This document shows positions 20,137 to 35,200 of a stretch of DNA of 64,000 bases, one piece after another. The position numbers and the translations under genes are program-made. Numbering within the stretch: position 1 is the stretch's first letter; each line of letters starts with the position of its first letter. The stretch is from positions 66,579,644-66,643,643 of the forward strand of contig NC_045446.1 in assembly GCF_002776525.5 (NCBI RefSeq). Direction: 5' to 3'. This DNA comes from Piliocolobus tephrosceles (taxonomy: Eukaryota > Chordata > Mammalia > Primates > Cercopithecidae). Under the pieces are notes generated by a model. The model was not told the DNA's origin. It saw nothing but the letters and a program-made list of their open reading frames with translations, and did not search any database.

Positions 20137-20245
20137 GGAGGACAAGCTCTTTGGGGCTACCAAACAGAAGCAGCAATGCCTGTTGTGTGGCCAACCCTTT
20201 TGGATCTCAGCAGGGATGAATGCAAAAGGATTCTTCGAAAATTGG
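20137..20245 (+). CDS. EMSY: EMSY exon 2, contains the start codon (CDS from 20176)
   Basis: Acceptor 'gttctggtag' ends at 20136 and donor 'gtatga' starts at 20246. The ATG at 20176 opens MPVVWPTLLDLSRDEC, the known EMSY N-terminus, so this start is chosen. Codons 1-23 plus one base of codon 24 are here; the intron is phase 1. A 123-nt read-through ORF past the donor (to 20400) is intron. Confidence 0.95.
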
Positions 20246-23200
20246 GTATGACTTTCTTTGTTTTTTTACCTCTCTATGATACTTTTCCCTTTCTGCCTGG
20301 GTCATGGCTGTTGGCATGGATGTCATATCTCACACTACATCAGAAATTCTTTGGAGATACAGTTCCCATCTTAATCATTGTTGTTTCCCTCAGTGCCTAA
20401 CATAGTGCTTTGTAAATAGTAGGTATGTGAATTGTAATAATACTAGTAGCTAAGATTTATTGAGGGCTACTTGGCTATTCTGAGTCTTTTTTATACAACA
20501 TCTAATTTAAATATTTTAAGAATTAACTTTGTCGTTTGAAAGCCTGAAAGGTAGGTGTTTTTTGTTTGTTTGTTTTGTCTCCATTTTACAGATGAAGCTT
20601 AGAAGCCAAGGTGATGGTCATAGACATCCAGTCAGTATTTGAACCAGGGAATATGCTTTCAGTCTCACTTTAACATACTGTTAACCTTCATGATTGTATG
20701 TGTCAATTATATACTATTTCTGAATTCTAAGTTGATGTAAGCTATGCTCACTTTTTCAAATTATATTTTACTATCAATAATAAAACATTTTATGCTTGTA
20801 ATTTATTATTTAGTGCTTCTTTTCCCTTACAGCAACCTTTCTTAACCAGTATTGAGGGAAAGAATTAAGCCCTAATGCTAAGGTATCCATTGTATGTAAA
20901 GAACTAACTTCGTCCTGTGCATCTAGAATGCTATTAATTATTGCTTTCCTTGGGAAAATTGAGAAAAAGAGTTATTACTCAAATCATTTTGTGTTCTGTG
21001 GTTCAGATGAAGATCTTTGGTTGAGAAATGCTGCCTTAGACTGTGAGGACCTTGTCTTATTTACCACTGTAGTTTCTGGGCTAGCACAATAAATGAAATA
21101 ATTGAAAAAATAATTTGAAAAAGGAGATTAAATGTTTTGGCAGTGGATATGCATTATTTAGATAGCTGTGATTTTAAAGGAAAAGTATAGGTCTTGAATT
21201 TAGACAGACCTAGGGTCTTGGTATGATTACGAATGACCCATGTGACCAAGGACAAGTTATTTATTCTTCCTAAATTTGTTGATATTTTTGTTAAAAAAAA
21301 AAAAAAGGATAACACTATCTGCCTCATTAGTTTGTTACGTGTGTTAACAATATACATAAAGGGCCCATCATAGTAAATCTTTGTTGGGAATTTTTCTTTG
21401 TAAATCAGGTAGAATCATAGTGGCTCTGGCCCTGTCTGTCGTTTTGATTCCACCCAAGGCCACTATGAGGATTTAAAATCACTTTTTTTTTTGGGGGGAT
21501 GGAGTCTCGCTTTGTCGTCCAGGCTGAAGTGCAGTGGCCAGATCTCAGCTCACTGCAAGCTCCGCCTCCCGGGTTCACGCCATTCTCCTGCCTCAGCCTC
21601 CCGAGTAGCTAGGACTACAGGCGCCCGCCACCTCGCCCAGCTAATTTTTTGTATTTTTTAGTAGAGACGGGGTTTCACCGTGTTAGCCAGGATGGTCTCG
21701 ATCTCCTGACCTCGTGATCCGCCCGTCTCGGCCTCCCAAAGTGCTGGGATTACAGGCTTGAGCCACCGCGCCGGGCCAACAGCATCTTTCAAAGCAAGTC
21801 TGAGAGTTGTTTTTGGAGAGGGTTTGGGGATGTCAATCTTTTTTTTTTAACCTTATATCCAAACTTTTAGTGCTAATCTGAAGATAGTTTTCTACACACT
21901 TACATACAATTAATATAACTTGTTAGTTGCTGATTATAAAGTTGGATTCATATTTATTTAATAGCTGAAATTGCAGAACATATCACAAAGATAGTAGATT
22001 AGATTGGGGTTTCTGGGTTTGGGGGCGTTTGAATTGAGAGGTTATGTTTAAATATGGTAACCTTTAAGTCTAAATTTATTCCTAATTTTAGTCAGAGCTG
22101 TGTGGGTAATGTTGCTGCAGAGCTGCTTCAATACAAAAGAAAACAGTCATCTTGTATGGTAATATAATTTTCACTGACCCCTCACTTTGGGGGGTGAGCT
22201 TTGATAGTGATTAGCCAGACTTCCTCCCCACCCATTGGCTTATTATCATAACAATGAAACCTTTTAATTGTCTTCAAATGCTAACTCTAGGTCCAAAGTT
22301 TAGAAAAGGTACATACAGTTTTTAAAAATTAGCTGTATCCCTTAAAAAATAGTTATAAATCATTTTAATATAAGGTGTTAAATACTTAGATTTTACATAC
22401 ATATAAAGAAATTGGGATAGAGAATTTCTTTATATATTCTGAATGTGTCAGTGCTAGATAAATGCTTCCTTCTCTTTGTCTTGCCTCTCTCCTTGCCGAT
22501 TTTTGTGATCATTCCTGAGCTGTAGCTCCAACATGGGACTTTATGGACTATAGTGTATTTGAATGGCTGATTTAATGGACCAAATTGAGGGCTTTATATA
22601 AATGGTTTGGCAAATCTTTCATTTTTGGAATGTTCATATGTATTTATTATTTTATTCTACTTTTGTGTTTGCAATAGAATGGCATGAAAAATAATTACAG
22701 AAATTCAGCTAAATTTGAGGTATGTAAGGATCTAAGGATACCCATCAAAATGGACATCAATAAATGTGAAGGAGGTTGGGAAGCTAATAGGGTTCTTTAC
22801 AATGAGTGAATTTCTTGTGAAGAGGAGGAAGTGATGTGGATCCTATATCTGTGGTAACTGTGTTCAGAGTCCCAGTTTTGTGTATGTGAGGTTGCCATCT
22901 CTTGATTTTTGTACATGACTTCTTAGACTTGAAATGAGACTTGAAATGTCAGAAATATTTGTCGTATTTCTTTAGTTAATTTTATTTTTTCTGAAGTACT
23001 GTCTTGATCATCATAAATTCTACAAGTCACAAGTGTGAACTTCTTTTTCGTTTTTCTCAAACTATTCCCTCACTTTGACCTCTTCATTTCTTTTTACGGC
23101 ATTGCCGTTCTCCTAAACATTTTGCAAGCTGCAGAATCTGACTTCCTTCTGCTGTTACTTCCCACAATCAATCAATTACTGGGTCCTATCAAATAAAAAC

Positions 23201-26200
23201 ATTTTAGACTGGAAACAGAGGCTTTTCTCAGTCTGACCACAAACTACTTTTCCATTTTTACCGTTCTCTATTCTCTTATATGTGTGAACTAAAATCTTTA
23301 AAATAGTTATTTGGATATATTTCTTAGGTTCCTTGTTGGATTTTAGTCACCTTGAGGATAGGGATTTTATTTTGTTCCTAGAAATATTCTCCATGGTACC
23401 TTGTAGCAGTAATGTTCAGTTAGTAGTTTGGTTTGAGCTAGTGACTATCCAAGTACAGACATATTTTTACTGCGCTTAGTGTAAAACTCTCAAACATAGT
23501 ACTGTTACTGGAAGTTACTGGAATAATATGAAGCATTGTCTGTTCTTTTACTCTATTTCTTTCGTACATTTGCTTTTTTTTTTTTTTTTTTTTAACCCTG
23601 CCTGCTTGGCGCACAATTCTCTTTCTGATTAAAGCTTCTGCTTCTACACTAGATGATGTATTTCTCCTCTGTACTTTTACCATTGTATGTAAACTGTATC
23701 ATAATTGCCTGATGACTTGTTTCACTGTAGCTCTCTATTCTAGAGTTAACTCCCTGAGGGCAGGATTAGCACACCATTTGGTATATATAATAGGACTCAA
23801 TACTAATCTGTTGAATAAAATATTTCATAAATGGGGGAGGGCGTAAACATTTAAAGTATACTGCATTCTTGGTTATCCCTAGTGCTTTTTCTGGACTCTA
23901 TTCTGAGTCTGATAAAAGCTGAAATATGTTTCCTGAAACTAAGTATTTCCTTCACTACCCTGAGCAGCAGAGCTTTGTCCTTCAAGAGTGACCGCCACAT
24001 TGAAATGTCTACATAGTATCCAACACAGGTTGAACATACAGGATGTTTAAACTTAGGGTCATTTGGTTGGACTAGACATTCCTTTTTTTTTTTTTTTTTT
24101 TCTGAGACAGGGTCTTACTGTGTCACCCAGACTGAAGTACAGTGGCATGAACATGGCTCACCACATCCTCAACCTCCCAGGCTCAAGTGATCCTCCTACC
24201 TCAGCCTCCTGAGTAGCTGGGACCGTAGGTGTGCACTGCCACCCCCAGCTAATTTTTAAATGTTTTGTAGGGATGGGGTCTTGCCAAGTTGCCCAGGCTG
24301 GCCTTGAACTCTGCAGCTGAAACAATCTTCCTGCCTTGGCCTCCCAAAGAGCTGGGGTTACAGGTGTGAGCCATGGTGCCTGGCCAGATTTTTGTTTTGC
24401 TTTGTTTTGTTTTTTGAGACAGGATCTCGCTCAGTTACCCAGGCTGGAGTGCAGTGGCATGATCACAGCTCACTGTATCCTGGACTTCCTGGTCTCAAGT
24501 GATCCTCCCACGTCAGCCTCCTAAGTAGCTGGGACTACAGGTGTGCACTACCACACCCAGCTAATTTTTTGTATTTTTTTTGTACAGCCAGGGTTTTGCC
24601 ATGTTGCCCAGACTGGTCTTGAACTCCTGGACTCAAGAGATCTGCCCACCTCGGCCTCCCAAAAGTGCTGGGATTACAGGTGTGAGCCACCATGCTTGGC
24701 CCTGGCCAGACATTTCTATTTAATGTAAAAATATTTAAGGTAGGCAGACCAGCCCAGTCTTCTATATAAAGCTTATTTTTGACAGATCTGTGAATAATAT
24801 CAACTAAATGAGACTATTAGTTTATTTTTGGTGTAGTACTTAGTCTATGGGCTCATGTTTTTTGAGTTTCTCTTGTGTGTGAGGTATTTGCAAATAAATA
24901 CTCGTGATAACTTGACTATGAAAACAACTCTAGTTTGGACATTTATTTCCCACCATTCTGGTTTGCTCAGATATATCTGTTTCATAGTTAATGGTTTAAA
25001 ACAACAACTGTTTTATTATTTCTTGCCATTCTGTGGGTTGCTGGCCTTGTCTGAGTTCTTTCAGGTATTCAGTGGTAGCTTATATGGGGACTAGGCTGAG
25101 GTAGCTGGCCTCTCTCTTCATTTGGCTTTTCATTCTGGGCGTCTTCACAGCTTGGTGATCTCAAAATTCCTGAAGGGCAAGGCCCTGTATGCAAGTACTT
25201 AGCAAGCTTCTGTTTGCATCATGTTCGCTGTTGTTCCCTTGGCCAAAGCAAGTAATATGCCAAGACTAGAGTCAATGTGGGAGGGTACTACACAAGGGTA
25301 GTACACAAGGGTGACACTGAGAGGCATGTATAGTTTATTGGAGGCCATTGGGGACTTTTGGCTTTATATTTTAACCAGTCCTGGAGACTGACAGTTTTCT
25401 TTCTTTTTTTTTTTTTTTTTGAGACGAACTCTCTCTCTGTCACCCAGGCTGGAGTGCAGTGGCGCCACCTCTGCCTCCCGGGTTCAAGCGATTCTCCTGT
25501 CTCAGCTTCCGAAGTAGCCAGGATGACAGGCACCTGCCACCACAGCTAAGTTTATATTTTTAGTAGAGACAGAGTTTCTCCGTGTTGGTCAGTCTGGTCT
25601 CAAACGCCCGACCTCAGGTGATCCACCTGCCTCAGCTTTCCAAAGTACTGGGATTACAGGCATGAGCCACTGTGCCCGGCTTGACAGTTTTATTTCTTAA
25701 TGGTTATTTCTGTGGAAAGAGTGAAATGGAGATGTCTGGTATTAGGATTCAGTATATTATGTCCTAGTCGCTGCAAGAGCATTGCATGTTTATGTTTCCC
25801 AGTTAGTCGTTTTGATGATAGTTTTTATAGATGCAGAGAATCTTACTTCTGGAGGGGACCTACAAAGTCCCTTCTAGGTAAGGAAACAGGTTTAGAGATG
25901 AGAAAAGACTTGCTGAGTGTCACACAACTAATAAGTGGCAGTGCTGGAGCCAGAATATTTTGTTCCAATATTTTTTCCATTGCATAGTATTTGCAGTACT
26001 TTCAACTACACAGGAGGGAAGTAGAATATAGTTTGAATTCTCAGGCATGCCTGAGGAATTATTTTAAGAGTTGATTAATGAAGATCCCTTTTAGTAATGC
26101 TGAAAACTTCTTAGCCTTATTACATCACTTGGTGCCTATTCCCAGTTGTTGGTATCATTTGTGCTATATGTTTTTCAGTGACAATGTGTGAAACAAAATA

Positions 26201-29200
26201 TCTACTGTTAGATTTTTCTGCCTAAACATTTTATATACATGACTTCTGTGAGGTAATGAAAAACAAAATGATATAAAATTATAAAATAGATAAAATTTTT
26301 GAAAGGAATGTAAAACAATATTTGTATTTGATTATTTTTAGTTTTTTTCCCTGAAGTTTCACTACACATAGCCACAGTATTAAAATATTAAAGGCCTATC
26401 TTGATAAAATAATTTTCTTCTTCTAGAATTGGAGGCATATGCTGGAGTTATCAGTGCACTTCGGGCACAGGGGGATCTCACCAAGGAAAAGAAAGATCTT
26501 CTTGGAGAACTATCAAAAGTTCTTAGGTAAATTATCATAAACGTTTGTGAGACGTGACTCTAGAAATTTCATTTTGAGGGATTTTATTACTTATCACTCT
26601 CAAATTAAGTAACTGTCAAATTAAGTTGAAGAACAGAGGTGTTCAAATTGTTGGTGGTAAGAGACTCCATCCCAGTTGTGTGCTCTGTTACAGAAAATTG
26701 TATAACTTACCATTTATTGTGTAATCCAGAATGAATATAATCCAGAATGAAGAGCATGCAAACTCTTCAGAAAGAGTTGAAGGCAGGTTTTCTTACTTTT
26801 GGCCCACCTGGGAAAGGGAGGTACTTTTGACATAGGTGAAAGAAAGAAGAGCAGTAACTGGATATGATGATCTAGAGTGGCATTTGCTGGAGGGAAGAGG
26901 TGATGTGAGGAAGATGCCTTAATTTACATAAATGGGTAGTGATTATGTGGTCATTGCCTTAAACATAGTGTTTTTAAAGTGAAAATATGGAAGAGGCTCT
27001 TCCTGTTACTTAACATTAATATAGGGATGTTATTAAACCAGATTCTCAGTTTTATTGTTTTCATAGTTAACAATTTGTATTTGTTTGTTGTTTATATTTC
27101 TCCTAAATTCTGTTTTCTAGCCTCTTAAATGTTTTGGTCCATGTTAGAGATTTAGCTTAAGTAGTATGGAATACAATTTGAAGAGTGGTATTCATTTTAT
27201 TGAGTATTTATGAATGGAATGGGTGTAACCTTTTAAAAAGTTGTTTCCTATTATTAACTTTACATGTGTTTAATCAGGATTAATATAAGCACATTTTACC
27301 ATTGGTAACATAATGTAATGTAGAAGATATGCAGCTAATGTATTGAGTAATAAAGGAATATTACCCTGGTGTTAAGTTGTATAGCATATAGCCACAGGAA
27401 ACAGATTATCTTGCCACTCTCATTTGTCTATTATATTCATTGAACGTTAAATTACAGACTCTTAAGCTTTAGAAAAGACCTTAGAAAACTTTCTTGTAAG
27501 TGACAAAATCCTCTTCTCAGCAGTCACAATTAGGAAGCCATTCAGCGTCTGTTTGCATGTTTAGATAGCAGGAAGCTCTGCTAATCTTATCTATGGTCTG
27601 ACATTTCTGAAATTTGAAAGTAACACCTTGATATCAGGCTGAATTTGTCTTCCTATGATCTGTAATTTGCAACTAATTATTTCTGCAGTTACACAGAATT
27701 AGTATGAATCCTTTTCTAAGATGTTAAAGCGTTTGAAGATACATATTACACTCCTGTCTGTATCTTTTCACAAAGCAATCTTGTCTCCCTTCTCCCCCCA
27801 GAAATGTTGACTTAAACATTAATGAAAGTATAGAAAAGAGCTGCCTGCTTGACAGAGTTCTATAATGGCTATTTTTCTTCATAGCATCTCAACAGAACGC
27901 CACCGTGCTGAAGTTCGGAGAGCAGTAAACGATGAACGGTTAACAACAATTGCACATAAGTAAGCCATTAGTCATATTATCCCTGATTTTTTTATGACAT
28001 AGTATAACACAGTTTTGAAACAGTCTTCCTATTGTGTAGCAGATTCCTGAGTCTTTTAAGTAACAATATCTCTGTACTCAGGGATCCTGATCATAGCAGT
28101 AAAAGTGATATTAACTGTTTATTCAGTTGGTTATTTTTTTGCATTTGGTTAGGCAAGCTTTAAGTACTCAGGTCAAATCCTGTTACGATGTAATCTCTGT
28201 CCAACTAAAAATCACCATAATTTAGCGGATGATTCACTTACTTGAGACCAAGTTCAATAACAAAGTATTGTGTCCCTTAAAATTGAAAGCCCTTTAGAGG
28301 TTCTTTGTAATGGTATTTGATATGTTATTACCTTATAAACAGGCATTGTAACTTTTTTGATATCTGACTCATTATTTCATGTATTTTGAGATTCAGAAAA
28401 AAATATAAAATTTGTATTCTGTCTTTAAGAAATATGAATATAACATCTCTTAATTTATTTTTAAAAAGCCAAAAAAATAAAACGATTAAAGATTCTTACC
28501 AAACTGTTTTCTGATCATTATAACTATTTAAGAGGAGGGGTGGAGGGTGGTAGACGATTGAGGGTAAGGATCAAGCCGTAATTGAGTACGTATGGAGACA
28601 GTGCCTCCTAAAGAATACAAAGGAACAGAAATTAGCCTTTAAATGTTTATACAAGATGATAAAACATTTCATAAAATACGTTATAGTACAATTCATTTAT
28701 TTTTTATTTTTATATTTTAATGTTAAATGAAACTAAAGGGAAAAATTCAGTGCATTTCCATAATGTGAGAGCTTAAACATTGTATTTAAACCAATTGGCA
28801 ATATTTGAATTGACCCCCAAGAGCTTCATCTTGTGCTTCACTGTCCCTCATTTTACTTAACATAAAATGGGGTGCTACCTTTTCAACAGCATAGTTTGAA
28901 GGTTGAGCTGTTTATTCTGGAATTTTGAGATTCTTCAGTGGTAGGTATGCGCTGTAGAAGTTTGAGAATTTTCCATTAGAGACATTTAGTAATCTAGTTG
29001 CTAGGCTAACATGGTTGAAACACTCAAATGTTAATTAATGTGTTCCTTCTTTAATTTGCTCTAAGCTTTTGACTTGGGGTGTTCTAGAAGTAATGGTAAC
29101 TGAGCCTAGATTCTAATTTGAGAACTGGTAATAGGAAATGTATGTGCTAGAGAATAAAGTAGTAAACCTTAGCTTGCATTCAGAGGCACTTAGAAACAAA

Positions 29201-32200
29201 TTAGTATTGTAGAAGCATTGGAACGGTATTGTGGGGCAACTAGTTGTAAGTTGATGCATCAGTTTCATACTTAAAGGATAACATTTATTTAGTCTCCTTT
29301 TCCTTTTTTCCCCTTTAAAGAATGAATTTATCCTTATATTTGGGTGAAAGACCAAGTTACAGGTATGCAAATAGGTTATTATTATTTCAGGCTTTTTCTT
29401 GTATTTATTTCCAAATTGAAGCTCTCAATTATTCAGGGGCACATTATTCCATTTATGAATTAACCATGCCCCTTGCTTTCCTTCTCTTCCCCTCCTCCCC
29501 CTCCTAATACTGCCCACCCTTTAGCCATTTTGCTGCTTGGGAGTACTTCTAGTCAGAGGGTGGGAAGGGAGAGGAGGTGAAAATTTTAATTAGTCATTTT
29601 ACTACTTGTTAGTTGTCCTGGAAAAGGTTTGGTGGAAGAATTTACAAATATTTGCCAAAATATTTTTGGATAATATTTGAGTTTCTTTAATCTGTTTGAC
29701 CTCTCCCTTTCCCTCCTCTCTCCATTAGCATGGATAATTGAGAGTTGGCTTTTATTTGCCTGTGTTTCCTCTTTTTTCCTTCCTTTATGATTTCTTTAAT
29801 ACATAAATTTCATTTTTTTTGGAAAGAGTTTACTTCAGTGTATAATTTTGAGCTTCTTAGGTTTTTCTATATTCTTGTTTTAATATATTATTGTTTTAGT
29901 TGGATCAGATGTTTTATTTACTTGTTGAGCTCAAGGGGTCAGTGAGTGGGGATTGATGAGGAAGGAATAGATCTCTCGTTCTTTTCGTCTCCTCTGCCCT
30001 CTTCCCCTCAGAAGTAGCAACAGAGCCTAGTTCCAAATATTATCTATAGGAGGGCTTCATACTCCAAGCCTAGAAAAACAACTAAAGGAATGCATCTGAA
30101 CTGACTGCATTCTCTTTCTCCTCCCCTCCCCTCCCCCCACTCAAAATAGGAGTTTAGGTCAGAAGGAATGTGGTTGAAAGGTGATGAGAAAGCTGAGAAG
30201 ATTGAGCACAAAGGAGGGGAAAACAAAAGGAGTGGCATATCTGGGATCAAAGAAAAGCCTTTCTTGTGGCTTGAAATATAACACGTGTTTATTGTTTGGC
30301 ACCAGGCCACTTATTAAGTAGTTTGATACTCTTAATTCAGTTTTTAATTACGTCAGAATGTTACAGTATTAACGCCTTGAATGTCAAGGAGCTTCGGATT
30401 TTTTAATTGGACCACTCTTGCCCATGTTGTCTCTAGATTGAGGAGAAAGTGGCTATCTGGAATTTCTGCTCTCTTAATCCTTTCCCCATCACTCAAACAT
30501 TCACAGGATACTGCGTCAGTTTCTGTGTGAGGATGAAGATTTCTTACTGGTGCCTTGTACACCAAAGGATATGTGGGCCAAGGTAGTTTCATTAGTATAA
30601 TCTTAGATTTCTCAGAAAAGGGACTGGAGCAAGGTTTCCCCTGTCATACTTAGTATAAATAGAGAGACATTCTTATACTCACACTAAGGTATCTCAGTGA
30701 AGCCCTCCAGGAAGATGTTTAGTCTATAAAATCTAGTTGAGGTAACTTGTGTAACTAATGCATATTTACACTTACATCTTCATTACTAAGCAAATAGGAA
30801 TTTCTGATCTAATTCTAACATGATACTTAATTTTTCACTCAAAGTTTGAGCATGTTTGCATGAGTAGAAATTTGGAAGATTTATAGATCTTTCTAAAAGT
30901 TGCAGTGGTGTCTTTTGCACTGCAAGTTTTGTCTTTTCAGTAGCATATGTTCATGTGCTTCAAATTATTAATCTTCCATAATTTCTGCCACCACTTAAAC
31001 AATACACCAGGTAAGTGTAGATGTCACTTAATTTGTGTGGTAAACTCTCACCAAGCAAGCTTATTAGTGATATTCTAATAAACTGATAGCAAAATAAAAG
31101 TAAACCAAGAATATGCTGAATAGCTTTTAGAATTTTTTCCTCTAACAATTAGCTTTGGTGTCTCTTTCTTGTTTGTACCATTCTTTGTTTCAAAACTAGC
31201 ATCAACTTGGGGATTATATAATAACAAATTTGTAAGTGTTACTAAAGTTTTAGGAATTCCCCTTTCTTTTATCTTAGGTAGGACTGTGTTAAACCATAAG
31301 GGAATTTACGCATTTTCCACAGTAAGCCAACGGAATTCATCAGCTCTTAGAAATTCCTTTCTGAACTGAACTTAAATCCTTAAATTGTAAAAGTGATTTA
31401 TTCCATTCAATGAAAGTTGGTAGTAATTCAACAGCAGTATCCAATTGGTATACATCAAAGGCAAAACCCATTTGAAAAATTTTATACTTTCTACTTATCT
31501 GTCAAATAATTTCAGTAGTAGATTATGCTGGTCGAAGGAGACATTTATTAGTTGTGTGACCTTAAGCAAGTTATTTGATGTCTCTGACTCAGTTTCCTAA
31601 TCTGTAAAATGGAGGTAATAATACTACCAAATTCATAGGATTGAAGAGTTAATACATGTAATATGTTTAGAACAATCCTTGACATAAGTGCTTAATGATA
31701 ACTATCATCATTACTACCATTATTATCATTATCATTATTCCACTGCCCACTAACAAGGGCTTTTATATTCTTATCTAAATCTGAGAATGCGTGGACATAC
31801 AGAGTCTTAAACTCTAAGTTAGTTTGAAGAACCTATGGTTTCAAATGCAGAAATATTTCTGATTTAGTGAAGAGATTGATTATTTCTGAGTGAATTTTAA
31901 ACTTCAGCACTAATCATTAGTCAGGGTCTTTCATGGAACCAATTTAAGAGAAATGATACAACTACCTTTTGCTATTCCAACTTCTGGTTGAATTCTTGGG
32001 ATAAAATTTGTTCAAGGAATTTAGGGTAGATAAACTGAGAGTGGTGTTTGCTTAGAGAGAGAGTTCAATTGTCTTAATTCCTTCTTAGAGTGAAGAGTGG
32101 TATAAATACATAAAAATAATGGCCCGTTTCTTCTAGTGTACTTAGATCTAGTCTATTTTTAACAAGAAGGATAATAATACATTGTCAGTGACACATATGG

Positions 32201-35200
32201 TTATATATACAGTACTCTTCCATTCTTTTCTACTTAGGCTCCCTCGTTTACTGCCTCAGTTTCCCTTGTTTGAAAGCCTTAGAACCTCTGGCCATGCAGG
32301 CAGTTAGATACTTTTCAAAAGGTTCAGTGAATTCCATCCTTAATTAAGGAAAATCTGACTTTTAAAATTATAAGTGCTTATTACTTTCTTGTGTTAATTA
32401 TAAAGTTAAGTTCTAAATATTAGTTGAAATACTAGTTTTCATTAGTGATAGCAGATTTAAGTTAATGAAACCAAAGCCAATATTTATTTAGAAGGCATAG
32501 GAAGATTTTTTGTAGTTTCAGTTATGTTCATGATAAGATTCAGATTATAGAATAAACTGTGTAAGAACCTAAGTGTGTGACATTCCTTGAATTATAATTA
32601 TTCATAATTTTGATCTTGCTTGCTTAAAATAAAGCCTCTCCTATTCCTTCAGGGCACTTTTTATAATTTAAAAAGTTATATATGTTTGAGCATATATGTT
32701 TGATTTGTTTTTAGTGATTGAAAACCCTTGTAGCAGCGCTTTCTTTTTTGTTTAGTATGTCTGGACCTAATAGCTCTTCAGAATGGTCCATTGAAGGTCG
32801 TCGATTGGTACCACTGATGCCCCGGCTCGTTCCCCAAACCGCCTTTACTGTAACAGCTAATGCTGTTGCTAATGCAGCTATCCAGCACAACGCATCTCTT
32901 CCAGTGCCTGCGGAAACAGGAAGCAAGGAAGGTGAGTAGAAAAATATGCCTGTGTTAGAGAGTACTTTTCTTAGAATCTTCAATACAATTTCAAGAAAAG
33001 TTGTCTTATTTTTCATCTACTTATATTCAAGTGTTTAAAGGTTATGAAACATAGTAGGAAACTCTAATTCTGAAATTAGACTGCCAGATTTTTAGTCTTA
33101 GACAAAATTTAAGTCTCCCTTTTGTCGAAGGTGTGAATTATGTTAATCATCAAAATTGCAGAAACCTTGGAATGGATTTTTGATATCAATGTGTCTGTTA
33201 AAAATGAATAGAAGACCTTAATGGATGACATTAGAAAATAAATAAGGTACAGAAGTCATTTAGCTGCTAAAAAATGATTCTGAACTGATAGCTTTAGAAA
33301 ATAAAGCTCTGTTTTCATTTTCTGGAATCAATGATATATGCTACTTCTTTGTTCTGGTTAATGAATGTGCTGAATCCATTCCCTGGCAGAAGGGCTTTCT
33401 TATCATTATTTATCTAGTAATTGACACATGCTTTAAAAATCCTCCAATTCTCTAGTGACCACCAAGAGTAATATTAAATTTGACAGAGCGTATTTGGATT
33501 GACTCAAGTAGTTTAGTTTGATGTTGCATGACAATGACCCTAAAAACAATGCATTTGTCAGGTTACTCTGGGGAATTGTCTTTGCTTGCCTAGCAGTGGC
33601 CATGGAACAGAGTAAGACACTCTTTTTTATGCGTGACAGGCTCTGTTTTAGGGTGAGAAAAGGTATATTTGGAGGAAGACAGTGTATAAATTTGGCCTCC
33701 ATTGAGTTCCTTCATCTACCGACTCTCAGGTAGAGTGGAAAGAATATAGAGTTTCCACTAGTCAAATCCATGTTTGAATCTTAATTTGTCATTTCCTAGC
33801 TGTATGACCTCCAGCAAATTTGAGCTTCTGTGAGCCTTGGGTTCCTCATCTTTAAAATGAGAATGTGATATTGTGAGAATTAGTGAAGATGTATGGAAAG
33901 GATTTAGTGAGTGGTACTCAATAAATGATGCCTATAACCTATTCTTATTGTTGTTTAGCTGTATCCCTTCATTGAATGATAGGTTGAAATATGATGTTGT
34001 CATTATTTTAGTTGAGTTGTTGTGCTGCTTGGATGGCAATGACTAGTGAGTTGATTTATAGAAAAGAACGTTACCTTGATTCTTCCTTGGTGGCCACGTT
34101 GGAAATTGCTAAGGTTAGGGAAAAATTATCCACCCATGTCATCGGTGCTGCTATTAGTATTAAAAGGGAATACAAGTAAGTGCCTGTTGTCCAACTCCTG
34201 CCATGAGTGAAAATTATTTTCATTTTTCTTAGTATAATTTTAAACTTTATTTCTTTGTAACTGCGTTTTTCTCCATCAGCAATGCCACCTGTTGACAAGC
34301 TGTTAAATACTTGAGAAAAATCTATTTAAGTGATACTTTTCAGGAAAGGTTATTAATGCCTTTTAATCTGTGGACCTAATACCTAGTACTGGCCTCTGAC
34401 TTCTGATCACATGAAAATGTTAAAATTGGCCTGCAATAAAAATATTTTTTTTGTATGCCTGGACAGTTTTGGTGAAAGTTAACAGCAAACTTTTTTATCG
34501 TTCCTTCAGTAGTGGTTTGCTATTCCTACACAAGTACCACGTCAACCCCAACCTCTACCCCTGTTCCAAGTGGCAGCATAGCAACGGTTAAGTCTCCAAG
34601 ACCTGCCAGTCCTGCCTCCAATGTAGTTGTCTTGCCAAGTGGAAGTACTGTTTATGTCAAAAGTAAGTGATATTCTCAGTGTTATCAGGGCCGTCTTGGC
34701 TAAATGCTGCAGTCTAGGCTCTGATTAGACCTGCCTTCCTGGATTAAATCATTGGTCCACTAGCTGTTAGCAGGGTTAGTTTTTGAGGATTTTAAATAAT
34801 TCCTTTCTTTACATATGACTAGGTATATATTGCTTTTTTAATCCGTTCTGGGGTTTGAGAAGTGACTTCATTTTTGTTCCCTGTGGGTAATCTGCCTTTG
34901 AACTGTGCTATCCTTAAGAATTCACTTTTTTGATTGTCATGAAATAGAAATGTTGTGAATAGAAACTGAAGGCATGTGCTTATGTGATTTATTCAATATT
35001 TCTCCTATAATTTTAATCTTTGTAGTATTTTCTTAGATTATTTTACGGAATGTATTATCCAACTATTAGATTCAGTGAAACATTTTAGAGAGCCTATCTT
35101 TATTTCTAATTGACTGTAATTTTTGAAGTTTCTTTCGTTTGTAGTTTTTAATTCCTTGATTCTACCCTATGAAGCAGTTTGGTGTTGTGCTCGTTTTTTT

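Noticed and set aside
30111..30142. G-quadruplex on the minus strand
   Set aside because: Only three runs of four or more G's followed by a GG; weaker than the standard four-run pattern.
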